Assembly: GCF_011305535.1 (NCBI RefSeq)
Contig: NZ_CP049905.1
Location: 4,648,001-4,712,000, forward strand
Source: Diaphorobacter sp. HDW4B
GTDB lineage: Bacteria > Pseudomonadota > Gammaproteobacteria > Burkholderiales > Burkholderiaceae_C
Reading direction: 5' to 3'
DNA length: 64,000 nucleotides
Below, one piece after another: positions 9,125 to 19,533 of this stretch. Position 1 is the stretch's first letter. Each line of letters opens with the position of its first letter. Under the pieces are notes generated by a model. That model was not told the DNA's origin. It saw nothing but the letters and a program-made list of their open reading frames with translations, and searched no databases. The translations under genes and the position numbers were made by a program.

Positions 9125-10129
9125 TCATTGAGCAAGGGGTGGATGATAGCGCTTGAGCAGCGTATCGAGCGCTTCGAAAAACGCTGCTGGCAACCGGACT
9201 TCCAGCGGCACGGCCAGCGCCTCGGGCTGCATGGGCCAGAGTTTGGTGGCGTCTTTTTCGGTGCACAGCAGGGGCAGAGCCGCATCGCCCTCCAGCTTCC
9301 AGTCGCTGAAATCGAAGTGATCGGGCAGGGCGAAGGTCTGCTTCAAGGTGAGGCCGTGCGCTTGCAGCATGCCGAAGAAATCTTCAGGCCGGGCGATGGC
9401 AGCCAGCGCGTTCACGGCTTGCCCGCGCAGCGCATCGAGTGGCTGGTGAAAACCGTCCGCATTGACTGCATTCGCGGCGAGCTGGCGAGTCAGCTCGAAC
9501 TGCGGCGATTGGCCACCGGGGGGCTGACCCGCGTACAGCACCAGATCTACATTGCGCGGCCATGGCTCGCGCAGCGGGCCTGCGGGCAGCAGCCAGCCGT
9601 TGCCCGCGCCTTCGTTGTTGAACACGCAGACCTCGATGTCACGCTGCAGCGCCAGATGCTGCAGGCCGTCATCGCAGACGAGGATGTTTACTTCGGGATG
9701 CTCATCGAGCAGGGCTTGCCCGGCCTCGGCACGTTGGCTGGCGACGAAGACCGGCACCTGCAGCGCGCGCGCAAGCAGCAGCGGTTCGTCGCCCACGTCG
9801 TGCGCTGTGCTTTTTTCGGTGACAGCGCGGCAGCCTTCGGTCTTGCGCCCATAGCCGCGCGAGATGACGCCGGGGTGGAACCCGTGTGCCTGCAGATGCC
9901 GCACGATGGCCATGGTCACGGGAGTTTTGCCCGCGCCACCGGCAATCACATTGCCGACGGTGATCACGGGAACGGGAAGGCGCGTGCTTTGGAGTGTGCC
10001 GCTGCGGTAGAGCGCACGGCGCAGGGCGGTGAGGGCTCCGTAGAGCTGGGAGACAGGCCAGAGCAGGTAACCGAGAGCGCCCCGGCGCTGCCACGATGTG
10101 CGCAGCGCGGAGGATGCGTTCCCGGCCAT
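9125..10129 (-). CDS. lpxK: Tetraacyldisaccharide 4'-kinase
   Basis: 334 residues. It phosphorylates the 4' position of the lipid A precursor at the inner face of the inner membrane. The N-terminal hydrophobic helix (about residues 18-40) anchors it. The P-loop [16 protein letters not shown] is at residues 57-72, followed by [13 protein letters not shown] and the family segment [14 protein letters not shown]. It is preceded by exbD with 10 bp between the genes and followed by the Trm112-like gene. Confidence 0.96.
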   Translation of the reverse strand: MAGNASSALRTSWQRRGALGYLLWPVSQLYGALTALRRALYRSGTLQSTRLPVPVITVGNVIAGGAGKTPVTMAIVRHLQAHGFHPGVISRGYGRKTEGCRAVTEKSTAHDVGDEPLLLARALQVPVFVASQRAEAGQALLDEHPEVNILVCDDGLQHLALQRDIEVCVFNNEGAGNGWLLPAGPLREPWPRNVDLVLYAGQPPGGQSPQFELTRQLAANAVNADGFHQPLDALRGQAVNALAAIARPEDFFGMLQAHGLTLKQTFALPDHFDFSDWKLEGDAALPLLCTEKDATKLWPMQPEALAVPLEVRLPAAFFEALDTLLKRYHPPLAQ

Positions 10130-10139
10130 GTGGTCCTGC

Positions 10140-10565
10140 TTATTTGCCGGCCGATGCCGACGTCTGGGTGGCGAAGGTGATTTGCGAGAGGCCCACGCGG
10201 CGTGCGGCCTCCATGACGGTGACGACCGCCTGGTGCGGCGATGAGGCGTCGGCGCTGATGATGATCACGCTGTCCTTGCCCGCCTTGGCGGCGGTGGACA
10301 GGGCGGCGGCCACCGTTTCCACGTTCTTGCCTTCGAGGGCGGAACGGTTCACGGCGTAGCGGCCATCCGCGCCCACGGAAACGATGATTTCCTTGGGGCG
10401 GTCACGCATCTGCTCCACATCGGCCACCGGCAGCGAGAGCTGCATTTCGGTGAACTTGCTGTAGGTGGTGGACAGCATCAGGAAGATGAGGATCACCAGC
10501 AGCACGTCGATGAACGGGATCAGGTTGATCTCCGGTGCTTCCTTGGCGCGTGGTCGAAAGTTCAT
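10140..10565 (-). CDS. exbD: Biopolymer transport protein ExbD/TolR family
   Basis: 141 residues with one N-terminal transmembrane helix (about residues 15-37, LIPFIDVLLVILIFLMLST). The Asp in PFIDVLL is the proton-channel residue of ExbD/TolR. The periplasmic domain follows. With ExbB it forms the proton-motive-force-driven motor that energises TonB-type transport. It lies directly before lpxK in the same transcription unit. Whether it serves TonB or another partner cannot be read here, because no tonB is in the window. Confidence 0.93.
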   Translation of the reverse strand: MNFRPRAKEAPEINLIPFIDVLLVILIFLMLSTTYSKFTEMQLSLPVADVEQMRDRPKEIIVSVGADGRYAVNRSALEGKNVETVAAALSTAAKAGKDSVIIISADASSPHQAVVTVMEAARRVGLSQITFATQTSASAGK

Positions 10566-10597
10566 GGCTTGTGCCTGCGTTCTGTGCTTTGAAGACT

Positions 10598-11230
10598 TCA
10601 GCGACCGGCGTGGCGCTTCAGGTAACGCAGGAACTGCTCGGACGACAGCTCCATGTTCAGCAGATAGTCGTCGACGCGGCTGCGGAAGTAGCGCCAGAAG
10701 ATCAGCGTGGGAATCGCGATGATCAGGCCGAAAGCGGTGTTGTACAGGGCGATCGAGATGCCATGCGCGAGCTGCGCCGGGTTGCCGCCGGACATGGTGT
10801 TTCCACCGCCTTGCGAGCCGAAGATCTCGATCATGCCGACCACGGTGCCAAACAGACCCAGCAGTGGTGCAGCGGAGGCGATGGTCGCCAGCGCGTTCAG
10901 GTATTTTTCCAGGCGATGCGCCACGGCACGGCCGGTGCTTTCCATCGAGGCGCGGACATCCTCTTCGGTGGCCTGAGGTTCGCTGTTGAGCGTGCGCAGG
11001 CCCGAGGCCAGCACTTCACCAAGCGCGGAATTCTGGGCCAGTTGTGCCACCACATCGGGGCCGGGCACGCCTTTGGAGGAAACCGTCATGGCTTCGTCCA
11101 GCAGCTTTGGCGGCGCGACGCGCGCAGTTTTCAGGGCAATGAAGCGCTCGATGATGAGCGCAAGGGCCAGAATGGAACAGGCAATCAGTGGCCAGATGGG
11201 CCAGCCTGCGGCTTGTATGATCGACAGCAA
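10598..11230 (-). CDS. exbB: MotA/TolQ/ExbB proton channel family protein
   Basis: 210 residues with the three-helix ExbB/TolQ layout: helix 1 near residues 10-30 (WPLIACSILALALIIERF), and helices 2 and 3 around APLLGLFGTVVGMIEIF and FGLIIAIPTLIFWRYF. The conserved LLGLFGTVVGMI segment is diagnostic. It is the first gene of the minus-strand block, 32 bp upstream of exbD. The promoter must lie in the 362-bp region shared with xseA. Confidence 0.94.
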   Translation of the reverse strand: MLSIIQAAGWPIWPLIACSILALALIIERFIALKTARVAPPKLLDEAMTVSSKGVPGPDVVAQLAQNSALGEVLASGLRTLNSEPQATEEDVRASMESTGRAVAHRLEKYLNALATIASAAPLLGLFGTVVGMIEIFGSQGGGNTMSGGNPAQLAHGISIALYNTAFGLIIAIPTLIFWRYFRSRVDDYLLNMELSSEQFLRYLKRHAGR

Positions 11231-11359
11231 ATCTCTCTCCCGCGTATGAAAGCAGTGGGCGATTATGGCCCAGCTCTTGGCCTAGCTACAAAAATTGAGT
11301 ATGTTTTGTGTCCTCTATCAATGTAGTCCTGTGGATTGCAAGAAGTCACCCACAATTTC

Positions 11360-11368
11360 TGTGGATAA
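11360..11368 (-). promoter_or_regulatory. DnaA box (perfect 9-mer)
   Basis: TGTGGATAA on the plus strand is TTATCCACA on the minus strand, the consensus DnaA box. It is flanked by a wider inverted repeat CCCACAA/TTGTGGG (11349-11377). Single boxes occur by chance, so function is not proven. Confidence 0.35.
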
Positions 11369-11426
11369 CTTTGTGGGAAAGTATCGATGCACCCGCCGCA
11401 AAGCGGCATGGCGTCGTGGTTTCAAT

Positions 11427-11454
11427 AAATTGATCAAAAAATCGTCATCAATTT
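11427..11454. promoter_or_regulatory. AT-rich inverted repeat upstream of xseA
   Basis: AAATTGAT and ATCAATTT form perfect 8-bp arms around a 12-base loop, followed by TTCTTTT. It could be an operator or a weak terminator facing xseA, whose start is 139 bp further on. Confidence 0.35.
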
Positions 11455-11592
11455 TTCTTTTAAAATCAATGGTTTGTACGAGGATATGCGCGTTGTGTAA
11501 GGTTTCTGTGGGTCTGCAATGCGATCACTCACTACCCATGCATTCTGTGGACTACTACAACTTGCGATTTGCCCGAAAGCCAGAGCCCATCT

Positions 11593-12909
11593 ATGTTTGA
11601 CCGACAAAATGTAGGACTGGAGCCACATGTGTGGGAGGTTGGCTCGCTGTGCCGTGCGATTTCCGACGCATTGCAGGCCCGGTTCAATCCGGTGGCCGTT
11701 CGCGGCGAAATCAGTGGGTTCTCGCGCGCGGCCAGCGGTCATTGCTACTTTTCGATCAAGGATCCGCAGGGGCAGATTCGCTGCGCCATGTTCAAGCGCG
11801 CCGCCTCCATGATGGATTTCTCGCCGCGCGACGGCGAACTGGTCGAGGTGCGCGGACGTCTGGGCGTCTATGAGGCGCGCGGCGACTTGCAACTGGTCGT
11901 GGAAAGCATGCAGCGCGCGGGTCAGGGCGCGTTGTTCGAGCAATTCCTGCGCTTGAAAGCCAAGCTGGAGCAGGAAGGCCTGTTCGATTCGGCCCGCAAG
12001 CGCGAGCTGCCGGTGTTCCCACGGGCGATCGGCGTGGTCACATCGCCCGGAGCCGCCGCCTGGCATGACGTGATGACAGCGCTCAAGCGGCGCGTGCCCC
12101 ATATTCCGGTGGTGATGATTCCGGCGCTGGTGCAGGGTGCGCAGGCGCCGGCTTCCATCGTGCGAGCGCTGGAAAAGCTGTATTCGATGGCGGGCGATGA
12201 TGCTCCCGAAAAGAACGGCGTTCCGCCGGTCGATGTGATTCTGCTGGTGCGCGGCGGGGGCTCCATCGAGGACCTCTGGGCCTTCAACGACGAGCAACTC
12301 GCGCGCATCATCGTGCAAAGCCCGGTGCCGCTGGTCAGCGGGGTGGGGCACGAAACCGACTTCACGATTGCCGATTTCTGCGCCGACCTGCGCGCGCCCA
12401 CCCCCACGGCCGCCGCCGAACTGGTGGCCCAGCCGCGCGATCTCTGGTTGGGGGCGCTGGAACTGATGCAGGAGCGCCTGACCGAGGCCGTGGAGCGCCA
12501 GCTCGACCGCCATGCCCAGTGCCTGGACATGGCGGCGCGGCAGATCAGTCGCCCCTCCAATCACATCGCCAAACAGCGGCTCGAGCTGATGCACCGAACG
12601 CAGCGCCTGCAGCAGTCCGTGCAGCAGCAATTGCATCGGGGCGACAAGCAGCTCGAACAATGGAGCGCGACGCTGCCCCGAAGCATCGAACGATCCATGG
12701 GGCGGCTGGAGCAGCGGCTGGCCAACGCGGCCACGCGGCTGGAACTGCTCAACCCGCAGCATGTGCTGGCGCGCGGCTACTCGCTTCTGAGCGATGCGCG
12801 AGGCCGCACTGTGACGAGCGTGAAGCAGGCCCCGCCGGGCACCGCCCTGAACGTGGCAGTATCGGATGGTGTGCTCGACGTGGTGGTGACTCCGCCCCGG
12901 CTGCTGTGA
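11593..12909 (+). CDS. xseA: Exodeoxyribonuclease VII large subunit
   Basis: 438 residues from the ATG at 11593 (MFDRQNVGLEPHVW). An in-frame TTG 24 bases upstream is possible; neither has a strong ribosome-binding site. It degrades single-stranded DNA from either end together with XseB. The N-terminal OB-fold (VAVRGEISGFSRAASGHCYF) is followed by the catalytic core with GVVTSPGAAAWHDV, VRGGGSIEDLWAFNDE and SGVGHETDFTIADFCADLRA. A long coiled-coil region spans about residues 290-390. The xseB gene is not adjacent. Confidence 0.96.
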   Translation: MFDRQNVGLEPHVWEVGSLCRAISDALQARFNPVAVRGEISGFSRAASGHCYFSIKDPQGQIRCAMFKRAASMMDFSPRDGELVEVRGRLGVYEARGDLQLVVESMQRAGQGALFEQFLRLKAKLEQEGLFDSARKRELPVFPRAIGVVTSPGAAAWHDVMTALKRRVPHIPVVMIPALVQGAQAPASIVRALEKLYSMAGDDAPEKNGVPPVDVILLVRGGGSIEDLWAFNDEQLARIIVQSPVPLVSGVGHETDFTIADFCADLRAPTPTAAAELVAQPRDLWLGALELMQERLTEAVERQLDRHAQCLDMAARQISRPSNHIAKQRLELMHRTQRLQQSVQQQLHRGDKQLEQWSATLPRSIERSMGRLEQRLANAATRLELLNPQHVLARGYSLLSDARGRTVTSVKQAPPGTALNVAVSDGVLDVVVTPPRLL

Positions 12910-13082
12910 TGCGTGGAAAAAGCGGCCTTGGGTTTTCTGTAAGCCAATGCCGTTTGCATATCCATATTCCATCGAAGGGGTGCTTCGCCTCCTACAATGG
13001 TCAAGTATTTCCCCGGTAACGCTGGCGGTGCATGCTGCATGGCGCTACCCACATCAATCAATCCAACCACGAGGAAACAACC

Positions 13083-13667
13083 ATGGAACGCACCCTGCCA
13101 CCATTGCCCTATGCCATCGACGCTCTGGCCCCCGCCGGCTACAGCAAGGAAACGATGGAGTACCACTACCTCAAGCATCACAATGCCTACGTGGTCAAGC
13201 TCAACGAGCTGCAAGTGGGCACCGAGTTCGAAAACCTGGAACTCGAAGACGTGATCAAGAAGGCTTCCGGCGGCATCTACAACCAGGCTGCCCAGATCTG
13301 GAACCACACCTTCTTCTGGAACTGCATGACCCCCAGCGGCGGCGGCGAACCCACCGGCGCTCTGCTGGACGCGATCAACAAGAAGTGGGGCAGCGTTGCC
13401 GACTTCAAGAAGGCTTTCGTGACCTCCGCCGTGGGCAACTTCGGCTCCGGCTGGACCTTCCTGGTGAAGAAGGCTGACGGCTCCGTCGACATCGTCAACA
13501 TGGGCGCTGCCGGCACCCCACTGACCACCGCCGACAAGGCCCTGCTGACCGTGGACGTGTGGGAACACGCCTACTACATCGACTACCGCAACCTGCGTCA
13601 GAAGTTTGTCGAAACCTTCTTCGACAAGCTGGTGAACTGGAAGTTTGCCGAAGCCAACTTCGCTTGA
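13083..13667 (+). CDS. sodB: Superoxide dismutase, Fe/Mn type
   Basis: 194 residues from the ATG at 13083, preceded by GAGGAA. It dismutates superoxide to oxygen and peroxide in the cytoplasm. Metal ligands are His28 (MEYHYLKHH), the His in WNHTFFWNCM, and the Asp and His in DVWEHAYYIDY. The signature FGSGWTFLV and the Gln-less context favour the iron form. It is monocistronic, closed by a strong terminator 24 bp downstream. Confidence 0.96.
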   Translation: MERTLPPLPYAIDALAPAGYSKETMEYHYLKHHNAYVVKLNELQVGTEFENLELEDVIKKASGGIYNQAAQIWNHTFFWNCMTPSGGGEPTGALLDAINKKWGSVADFKKAFVTSAVGNFGSGWTFLVKKADGSVDIVNMGAAGTPLTTADKALLTVDVWEHAYYIDYRNLRQKFVETFFDKLVNWKFAEANFA

Positions 13668-13691
13668 TCGTCACGCGATCTTGCTGAAGCA

Positions 13692-13725
13692 ATGACAGGA
13701 GCCTCCGAAAGGAGGCTTTTGTCAT
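13692..13725 (+). terminator. Intrinsic terminator after sodB
   Basis: AGCCTCC-gaaa-GGAGGCT followed by TTTT, with an outer pair ATGACA/TGTCAT extending the stem. The GAAA tetraloop and T run make a strong rho-independent terminator. Confidence 0.92.
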
Positions 13726-13807
13726 TTCAGGGGCTGCATATCGATTGCGCCGCTCGAATGTTCACGCATAGAATTGTTTTACACAATTAATTACATTCGA
13801 GGGAAAT

Positions 13808-14629
13808 ATGCAGTTCAAACAAGGTTCGCGAGCGGCCAGTCTCGTTGTGGGCGCTTTTCTGGCGCTGGGGTCATCCGTCGCGATGGCAGCGGCTGCGCCT
13901 TATGCCATGGTCACTTTTTCATTCGAACGGTCGGCTCCGACAGTCGCTTCGGTGCCAGTGATGAGCGACTGGGTCGCATTGGCAATGGCCTTGTTGGTGG
14001 CGATTGGCGGTGCGCTGGCCCTGCGGCGCAAGGCACCGCGCAGTTTGGCTGCGGCCCTGTTTGCGAGTGCACTGGCGCTTGGCGGTTGGGGCGGAGATCC
14101 GATCATGAGATCTGCCTATGCGAGTGTCAATGAGCAAGCGACATCCATTCAATTCGAGATTGGATCGTTGCCCGTCACTGACGGGATCGTCTGGACCGCT
14201 TCGATGACTCCTTCATCGCTGTTCGATGTGACGGGTGGCCAACCGTTGGAAAACATCTTCGTGGCAGATGGTTCAAGAAGCCCATCTTTCATCTCCCAGG
14301 CCTTTGGTGGTTCATACGATGACGTCGGCACAGCCGGACTTGGATTTCTTGGATTCGGCAGCGGAGATGGCACTGTCTTCGGCTCCAGCACTTTCGCTGC
14401 GTTGTTCAACCGGACCGGCTACACCATGATGATCGACGATATTCAAGGGTTTGATTCCGGTGGCGTTCCGTTCGGCCTGCAAGGCGTATTCGGTGCACCG
14501 ACCTTGGGGCGCGCGCCGCTGACCAAGGCCAGTCCCGCGCCAATCACCACCATCTGTCAGGCGGGCGTGCGCATTCCGGCGGGAGGCAGTTGCTCCATTG
14601 GCTTGGTCGATCGGACTCCGCGCACCTGA
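13808..14629 (+). CDS. Probable midcut-by-XrtH protein (exosortase H substrate)
   Basis: 273 residues with GAGGGA upstream of the ATG. An N-terminal signal peptide (about residues 1-28, ending VAMAAAAP) is followed almost at once by VPVMSDWVALAMALLVAIGG and an RRK cluster at residues 49-75. That is the three-part layout (IPTLSEW-like motif, membrane helix, basic stop) of an exosortase sorting signal. Here it sits in the first third of the protein rather than at the C-terminus, the arrangement of the midcut-by-XrtH family. The remaining ~190 residues form an extracytoplasmic domain ending with a two-cysteine segment CQAGVRIPAGGSCSIGL. No exosortase gene is in the window. The last 73 bp overlap the convergent LysR gene. 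Confidence 0.6.
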   Translation: MQFKQGSRAASLVVGAFLALGSSVAMAAAAPYAMVTFSFERSAPTVASVPVMSDWVALAMALLVAIGGALALRRKAPRSLAAALFASALALGGWGGDPIMRSAYASVNEQATSIQFEIGSLPVTDGIVWTASMTPSSLFDVTGGQPLENIFVADGSRSPSFISQAFGGSYDDVGTAGLGFLGFGSGDGTVFGSSTFAALFNRTGYTMMIDDIQGFDSGGVPFGLQGVFGAPTLGRAPLTKASPAPITTICQAGVRIPAGGSCSIGLVDRTPRT

Positions 14630-15540
14630 GTCAGCAACTCGATCAGCCCCCTGAGCGCGGGTGACTGGTGGCGTCGGCTCGGGTAATAAAGGTAAAAACC
14701 TTCGGTCGGCGGGCACCAGTCGGCGAGCACGCATTCCAGCGCGCCGCGTGAGAGCGCATCGCTCACCATGTCTTCATACACATAGGCCAGACCGATTCCG
14801 GCAAGCGCGGCCTGAACGATCATCACGTCGTCGTCGAGCGTGAGCGGGCCTTGTGTCTGCACCTCGATCTGGCGACCGTTCTGGCTGAATTCCCAGCGGT
14901 AATGCGCGCCGCTCGGAAAGCGTCGGTTGATGCAGCGATGCGCTTGCAGATCCTGCGGCGTTTGCGGCTTGCCATGCTCGGCCAGATATTGCGGCGTGCC
15001 GACGACGATGAAGCGCGGCACGGGCGTGAGCGGCAGGGCGACCATGCCGTTCGCGAGGCTTTCACCAAAGCGGATGCCTGCATCGAATCCACCTTCGACG
15101 ATGTCGACCAGCCGGTCGTCGGTGGCGATTTCCAATTCCACCAGCGGGCAGCGTTCGTGAAACTCGGCCAGCACGGGCGCGAGCACGATGCGCGCGGCCT
15201 GTCTTGGCACGTTCAGCCGCAGCCTGCCGCTGGGTGTGGTGCCCATGTCGCGTGCCTCTTGCACGGCCAGTTGCATGTCGGCAAGCGCGGGCGCGAGCCG
15301 GTCGAGCAGCAGTTGACCTGCATCAGTAGGCGTGACGCTGCGCGTGGTGCGATGCAGCAGGCGCAGTTGCATTCCGGCTTCCAATTGAGCGATGCCGTGG
15401 CTCAGCGCCGAGGGCGTGACCCCCAGCTCGCGGGCGGCGGCGCTGAAGCTGCGGTGCTGTGCCACCTTGGCAAATGCAGCCAGTGCGTCCAGACTGGTGC
15501 TTGGGGCATTCGGGTTCGGCGAGTTGGGCTGCTTGTTCAT
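14557..15540 (-). CDS. LysR-family transcriptional regulator
   Basis: 327 residues from the ATG at 15540. The winged HTH contains FAKVAQHRSFSAAARELGVT and SALSHGIAQLE, and the effector domain starts at GRLRLNVPRQAARIVLAP. The protein is about 20 residues longer than usual at its C-terminus, and this tail is encoded in the stretch that overlaps the convergent 13808-14629 gene. It is divergent from an aldo/keto reductase (114 bp between starts) and probably regulates it. The organisation mirrors the LysR/dkgB pair at 1161-2988. Confidence 0.9.
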   Translation of the reverse strand: MNKQPNSPNPNAPSTSLDALAAFAKVAQHRSFSAAARELGVTPSALSHGIAQLEAGMQLRLLHRTTRSVTPTDAGQLLLDRLAPALADMQLAVQEARDMGTTPSGRLRLNVPRQAARIVLAPVLAEFHERCPLVELEIATDDRLVDIVEGGFDAGIRFGESLANGMVALPLTPVPRFIVVGTPQYLAEHGKPQTPQDLQAHRCINRRFPSGAHYRWEFSQNGRQIEVQTQGPLTLDDDVMIVQAALAGIGLAYVYEDMVSDALSRGALECVLADWCPPTEGFYLYYPSRRHQSPALRGLIELLTQVRGVRSTKPMEQLPPAGMRTPA

Positions 15541-15550
15541 TTGTGAAATT

Positions 15551-15571
15551 TGCTCATGAGTTTGTTGAGCA
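15551..15571. promoter_or_regulatory. LysR-type operator candidate
   Basis: TGCTCA-N9-TGAGCA inverted repeat, 11 bp upstream of the LysR start and 84 bp upstream of the reductase start. Its T-N11-A-compatible symmetry and its place between divergent genes fit a LysR site. Confidence 0.4.
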
Positions 15572-15654
15572 TTGATCGGATTATCAGATGCAAAGCCTTG
15601 CCGCACACTGCATGGGTCTTGATGAGAAAAACGCTGAAAAGGAATGGATTGAGT

Positions 15655-16662
15655 ATGGAAACCAGACAACTCGGATCGCAAGGACTCCAGGTTTCGGCCG
15701 TGGGCCTGGGCTGCATGGGCATGAGCTTTGCCTACGGCGGCGCGGAGGAGGGCGACGCTCTGAACACGTTGCACCGCGCACTGGAGCTTGGCTGTAACTT
15801 CTGGGATACGGCCGAGGTCTACGGGCCGTACACCAACGAACAATTGCTCGCGAAGGCGCTGAAGGGAAAGCGCGACAAGGTGATCGTCGCGACCAAGTTC
15901 GGCTTCGACATCGCGCCTGAAACGCCCGAGCGCCAAGGCCCCGCCCGCATGGTGGGCCTGAACAGCCGCCCCGAGCACATCCGCGACGTGGTGCACGCGT
16001 CGCTCAAGCGGCTGGAGGTGGACGCCATCGATCTGCTGTACCAGCACCGCGTCGATCCTTCCGTGCCGATCGAGGAGGTGGTCGGCGTGATGGCGGACTT
16101 TGTGCGCGAGGGCAAGGTGCGGTTTCTGGGGCTGTCCGAGCCATCGGCGGCGACGCTCAAGCGGGCTCATGCCGTGCATCCGATCTCGGCGGTGCAGTCC
16201 GAATATTCGCTCTGGAGCCGCGAGGTCGAGCAGACCACGTTGCCCACCTGCGTCGAGTTGGGCGTCGGCTTTGTGCCTTACAGCCCACTGGGACGGGGCG
16301 CTTTGACCGGCAAGCTGCCCGCGCCGGATCAACTGGCGGCGGACGATTTCCGCCGCAACCTGCCGCGCTTTCAGGCCGACGCGTGGGAGCGCAACACGCC
16401 GCTCATCGCCACCTTGCAGCGCATGGCCGAGGCGCGCGGATGCACGGCGGCGCAGTTGGCTCTGGCCTGGGTGCTGGCACAGGGCGAGCACATCGTGCCG
16501 ATTCCGGGCGCGCGGCGCGAGCCGCATCTGCGCGAGAACATTGCGGCGGCGGGCATTCGCCTCTCGGCGGCGGATCTGGCTGAAATCGTCGCGTCACAGG
16601 ATCCAGGCAAAGTGCAGGGGGAGCGTTACACGGCTGCATCACTGGCTCTTGTGAATCGTTGA
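15655..16662 (+). CDS. Aldo/keto reductase (YajO/AKR13-like)
   Basis: 335 residues from the ATG at 15655 (METRQLGSQGLQVSAVGLG). It is an NADP-dependent cytoplasmic oxidoreductase with a TIM barrel. Family motifs are VGLGCMGMSFAYGG, the catalytic Asp and Tyr in FWDTAEVYGPYTNE, Lys in VATKFGFD and His in LYQHRVDP; the coenzyme segment is IPGARREPHLREN. The physiological substrate is unknown. It is divergent from a LysR gene and followed 35 bp later by a terminator, so it is monocistronic. Confidence 0.9.
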   Translation: METRQLGSQGLQVSAVGLGCMGMSFAYGGAEEGDALNTLHRALELGCNFWDTAEVYGPYTNEQLLAKALKGKRDKVIVATKFGFDIAPETPERQGPARMVGLNSRPEHIRDVVHASLKRLEVDAIDLLYQHRVDPSVPIEEVVGVMADFVREGKVRFLGLSEPSAATLKRAHAVHPISAVQSEYSLWSREVEQTTLPTCVELGVGFVPYSPLGRGALTGKLPAPDQLAADDFRRNLPRFQADAWERNTPLIATLQRMAEARGCTAAQLALAWVLAQGEHIVPIPGARREPHLRENIAAAGIRLSAADLAEIVASQDPGKVQGERYTAASLALVNR

Positions 16663-16696
16663 GTGCCACGCTACGGATTTTCCCTAGCCAAAGTGA

Positions 16697-16724
16697 CTGG
16701 CTTCCTCGTGCGGAAGCCGGTTTT
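16697..16724 (+). terminator. Intrinsic terminator after aldo/keto reductase
   Basis: GGCTTCC-tcgtgc-GGAAGCC hairpin, with two further flanking bases able to pair, followed by GGTTTTCCCC. It ends the reductase transcript and separates it from the isocitrate dehydrogenase promoter. Confidence 0.8.
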
Positions 16725-16949
16725 CCCCTCTTTCGAGACGGCTTTCTAGGGGCTTGAGTCTTGTATAAGACTTGAAAAACAGCGACAATCTTGGGATCGA
16801 ATTCCGTATCGTGATATTGCATTGCGCAATGACGTCCGTTTACCCGCGGGCAGGCGCATGCAGCCACGTTTCGGACCGGTTTTTTTGTAGCGGGTTTTCA
16901 TGAAAGACCCGCTGCACCCAGCTCCCTGTTTCGCCACTTGAAAGAGACA

Positions 16950-19178
<2,229 letters not shown>

Positions 19179-19533
19179 TCGTTCGCCATCTCCAATCAGT
19201 CCTGATGCTTCATCGGGACTGGTTCGGCCGATCTCCAAAGCCCGATTGGCATGAAGCCACGCGGGCTTTGTCATATGCGTCTCTTGCAGCGCGCTTAGTC
19301 TGTGCTCAATCGCGTACCGTTCTCAAATAGCCGTTGCTATATTGGCGTATGACTATCTCGCCGACACAATGTGCAAATGAGGTAGAACAGTTGGTTTTGG
19401 TTGCCAGGAGACTTTATTTGTTGCGCCATGTAATTGAATTGCTTTGAATTGTTGCAATCAGGTAATCAGCGCAATACTTTTAAGATTTCTATGGCACGAT
19501 GAAGCTGAATAGACGTGTTTAATCTTGAATTCC
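19179..19533. other. Intergenic region between icd and the zinc-ribbon cluster
   Basis: 355 bp with no credible gene. The first 90 bp hold the icd terminator. The rest, especially 19370-19520, is AT-rich for this genome and is the likely promoter region for the zinc-ribbon gene cluster. I cannot place a -35/-10 pair with confidence. Confidence 0.6.
19237..19271 (+). terminator. Intrinsic terminator after icd
   Basis: A two-tier hairpin: outer arms AAAGCCCG/CGGGCTTT and inner arms TGGC/GCCA around ATGAA, followed by TGTCAT. It is a rho-independent terminator with a short T run. Confidence 0.75.

Larger units (their letters stand above)
11231..11592. other. exbB/xseA divergent intergenic region
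   Basis: 362 bp without a convincing gene. It is AT-rich compared with its neighbours and must hold the promoters of exbB and xseA. It contains one perfect DnaA-type 9-mer (11360-11368), further TGTGG motifs near 11330, 11372, 11505 and 11547, and a perfect 8-bp inverted repeat AAATTGAT/ATCAATTT at 11427-11454 followed by a T-rich run. Confidence 0.6.

Noticed and set aside
11231-11592. Possible chromosomal replication origin
   Set aside because: Only one perfect DnaA box is seen, without dnaA, dnaN, parAB or a typical AT-rich unwinding element with 13-mers next to it.
11295-11600. 101-codon plus-strand open frame in the exbB/xseA intergenic region
   Set aside because: No ribosome-binding site, atypical composition for this genome, and it runs into the xseA start; better explained as promoter DNA.
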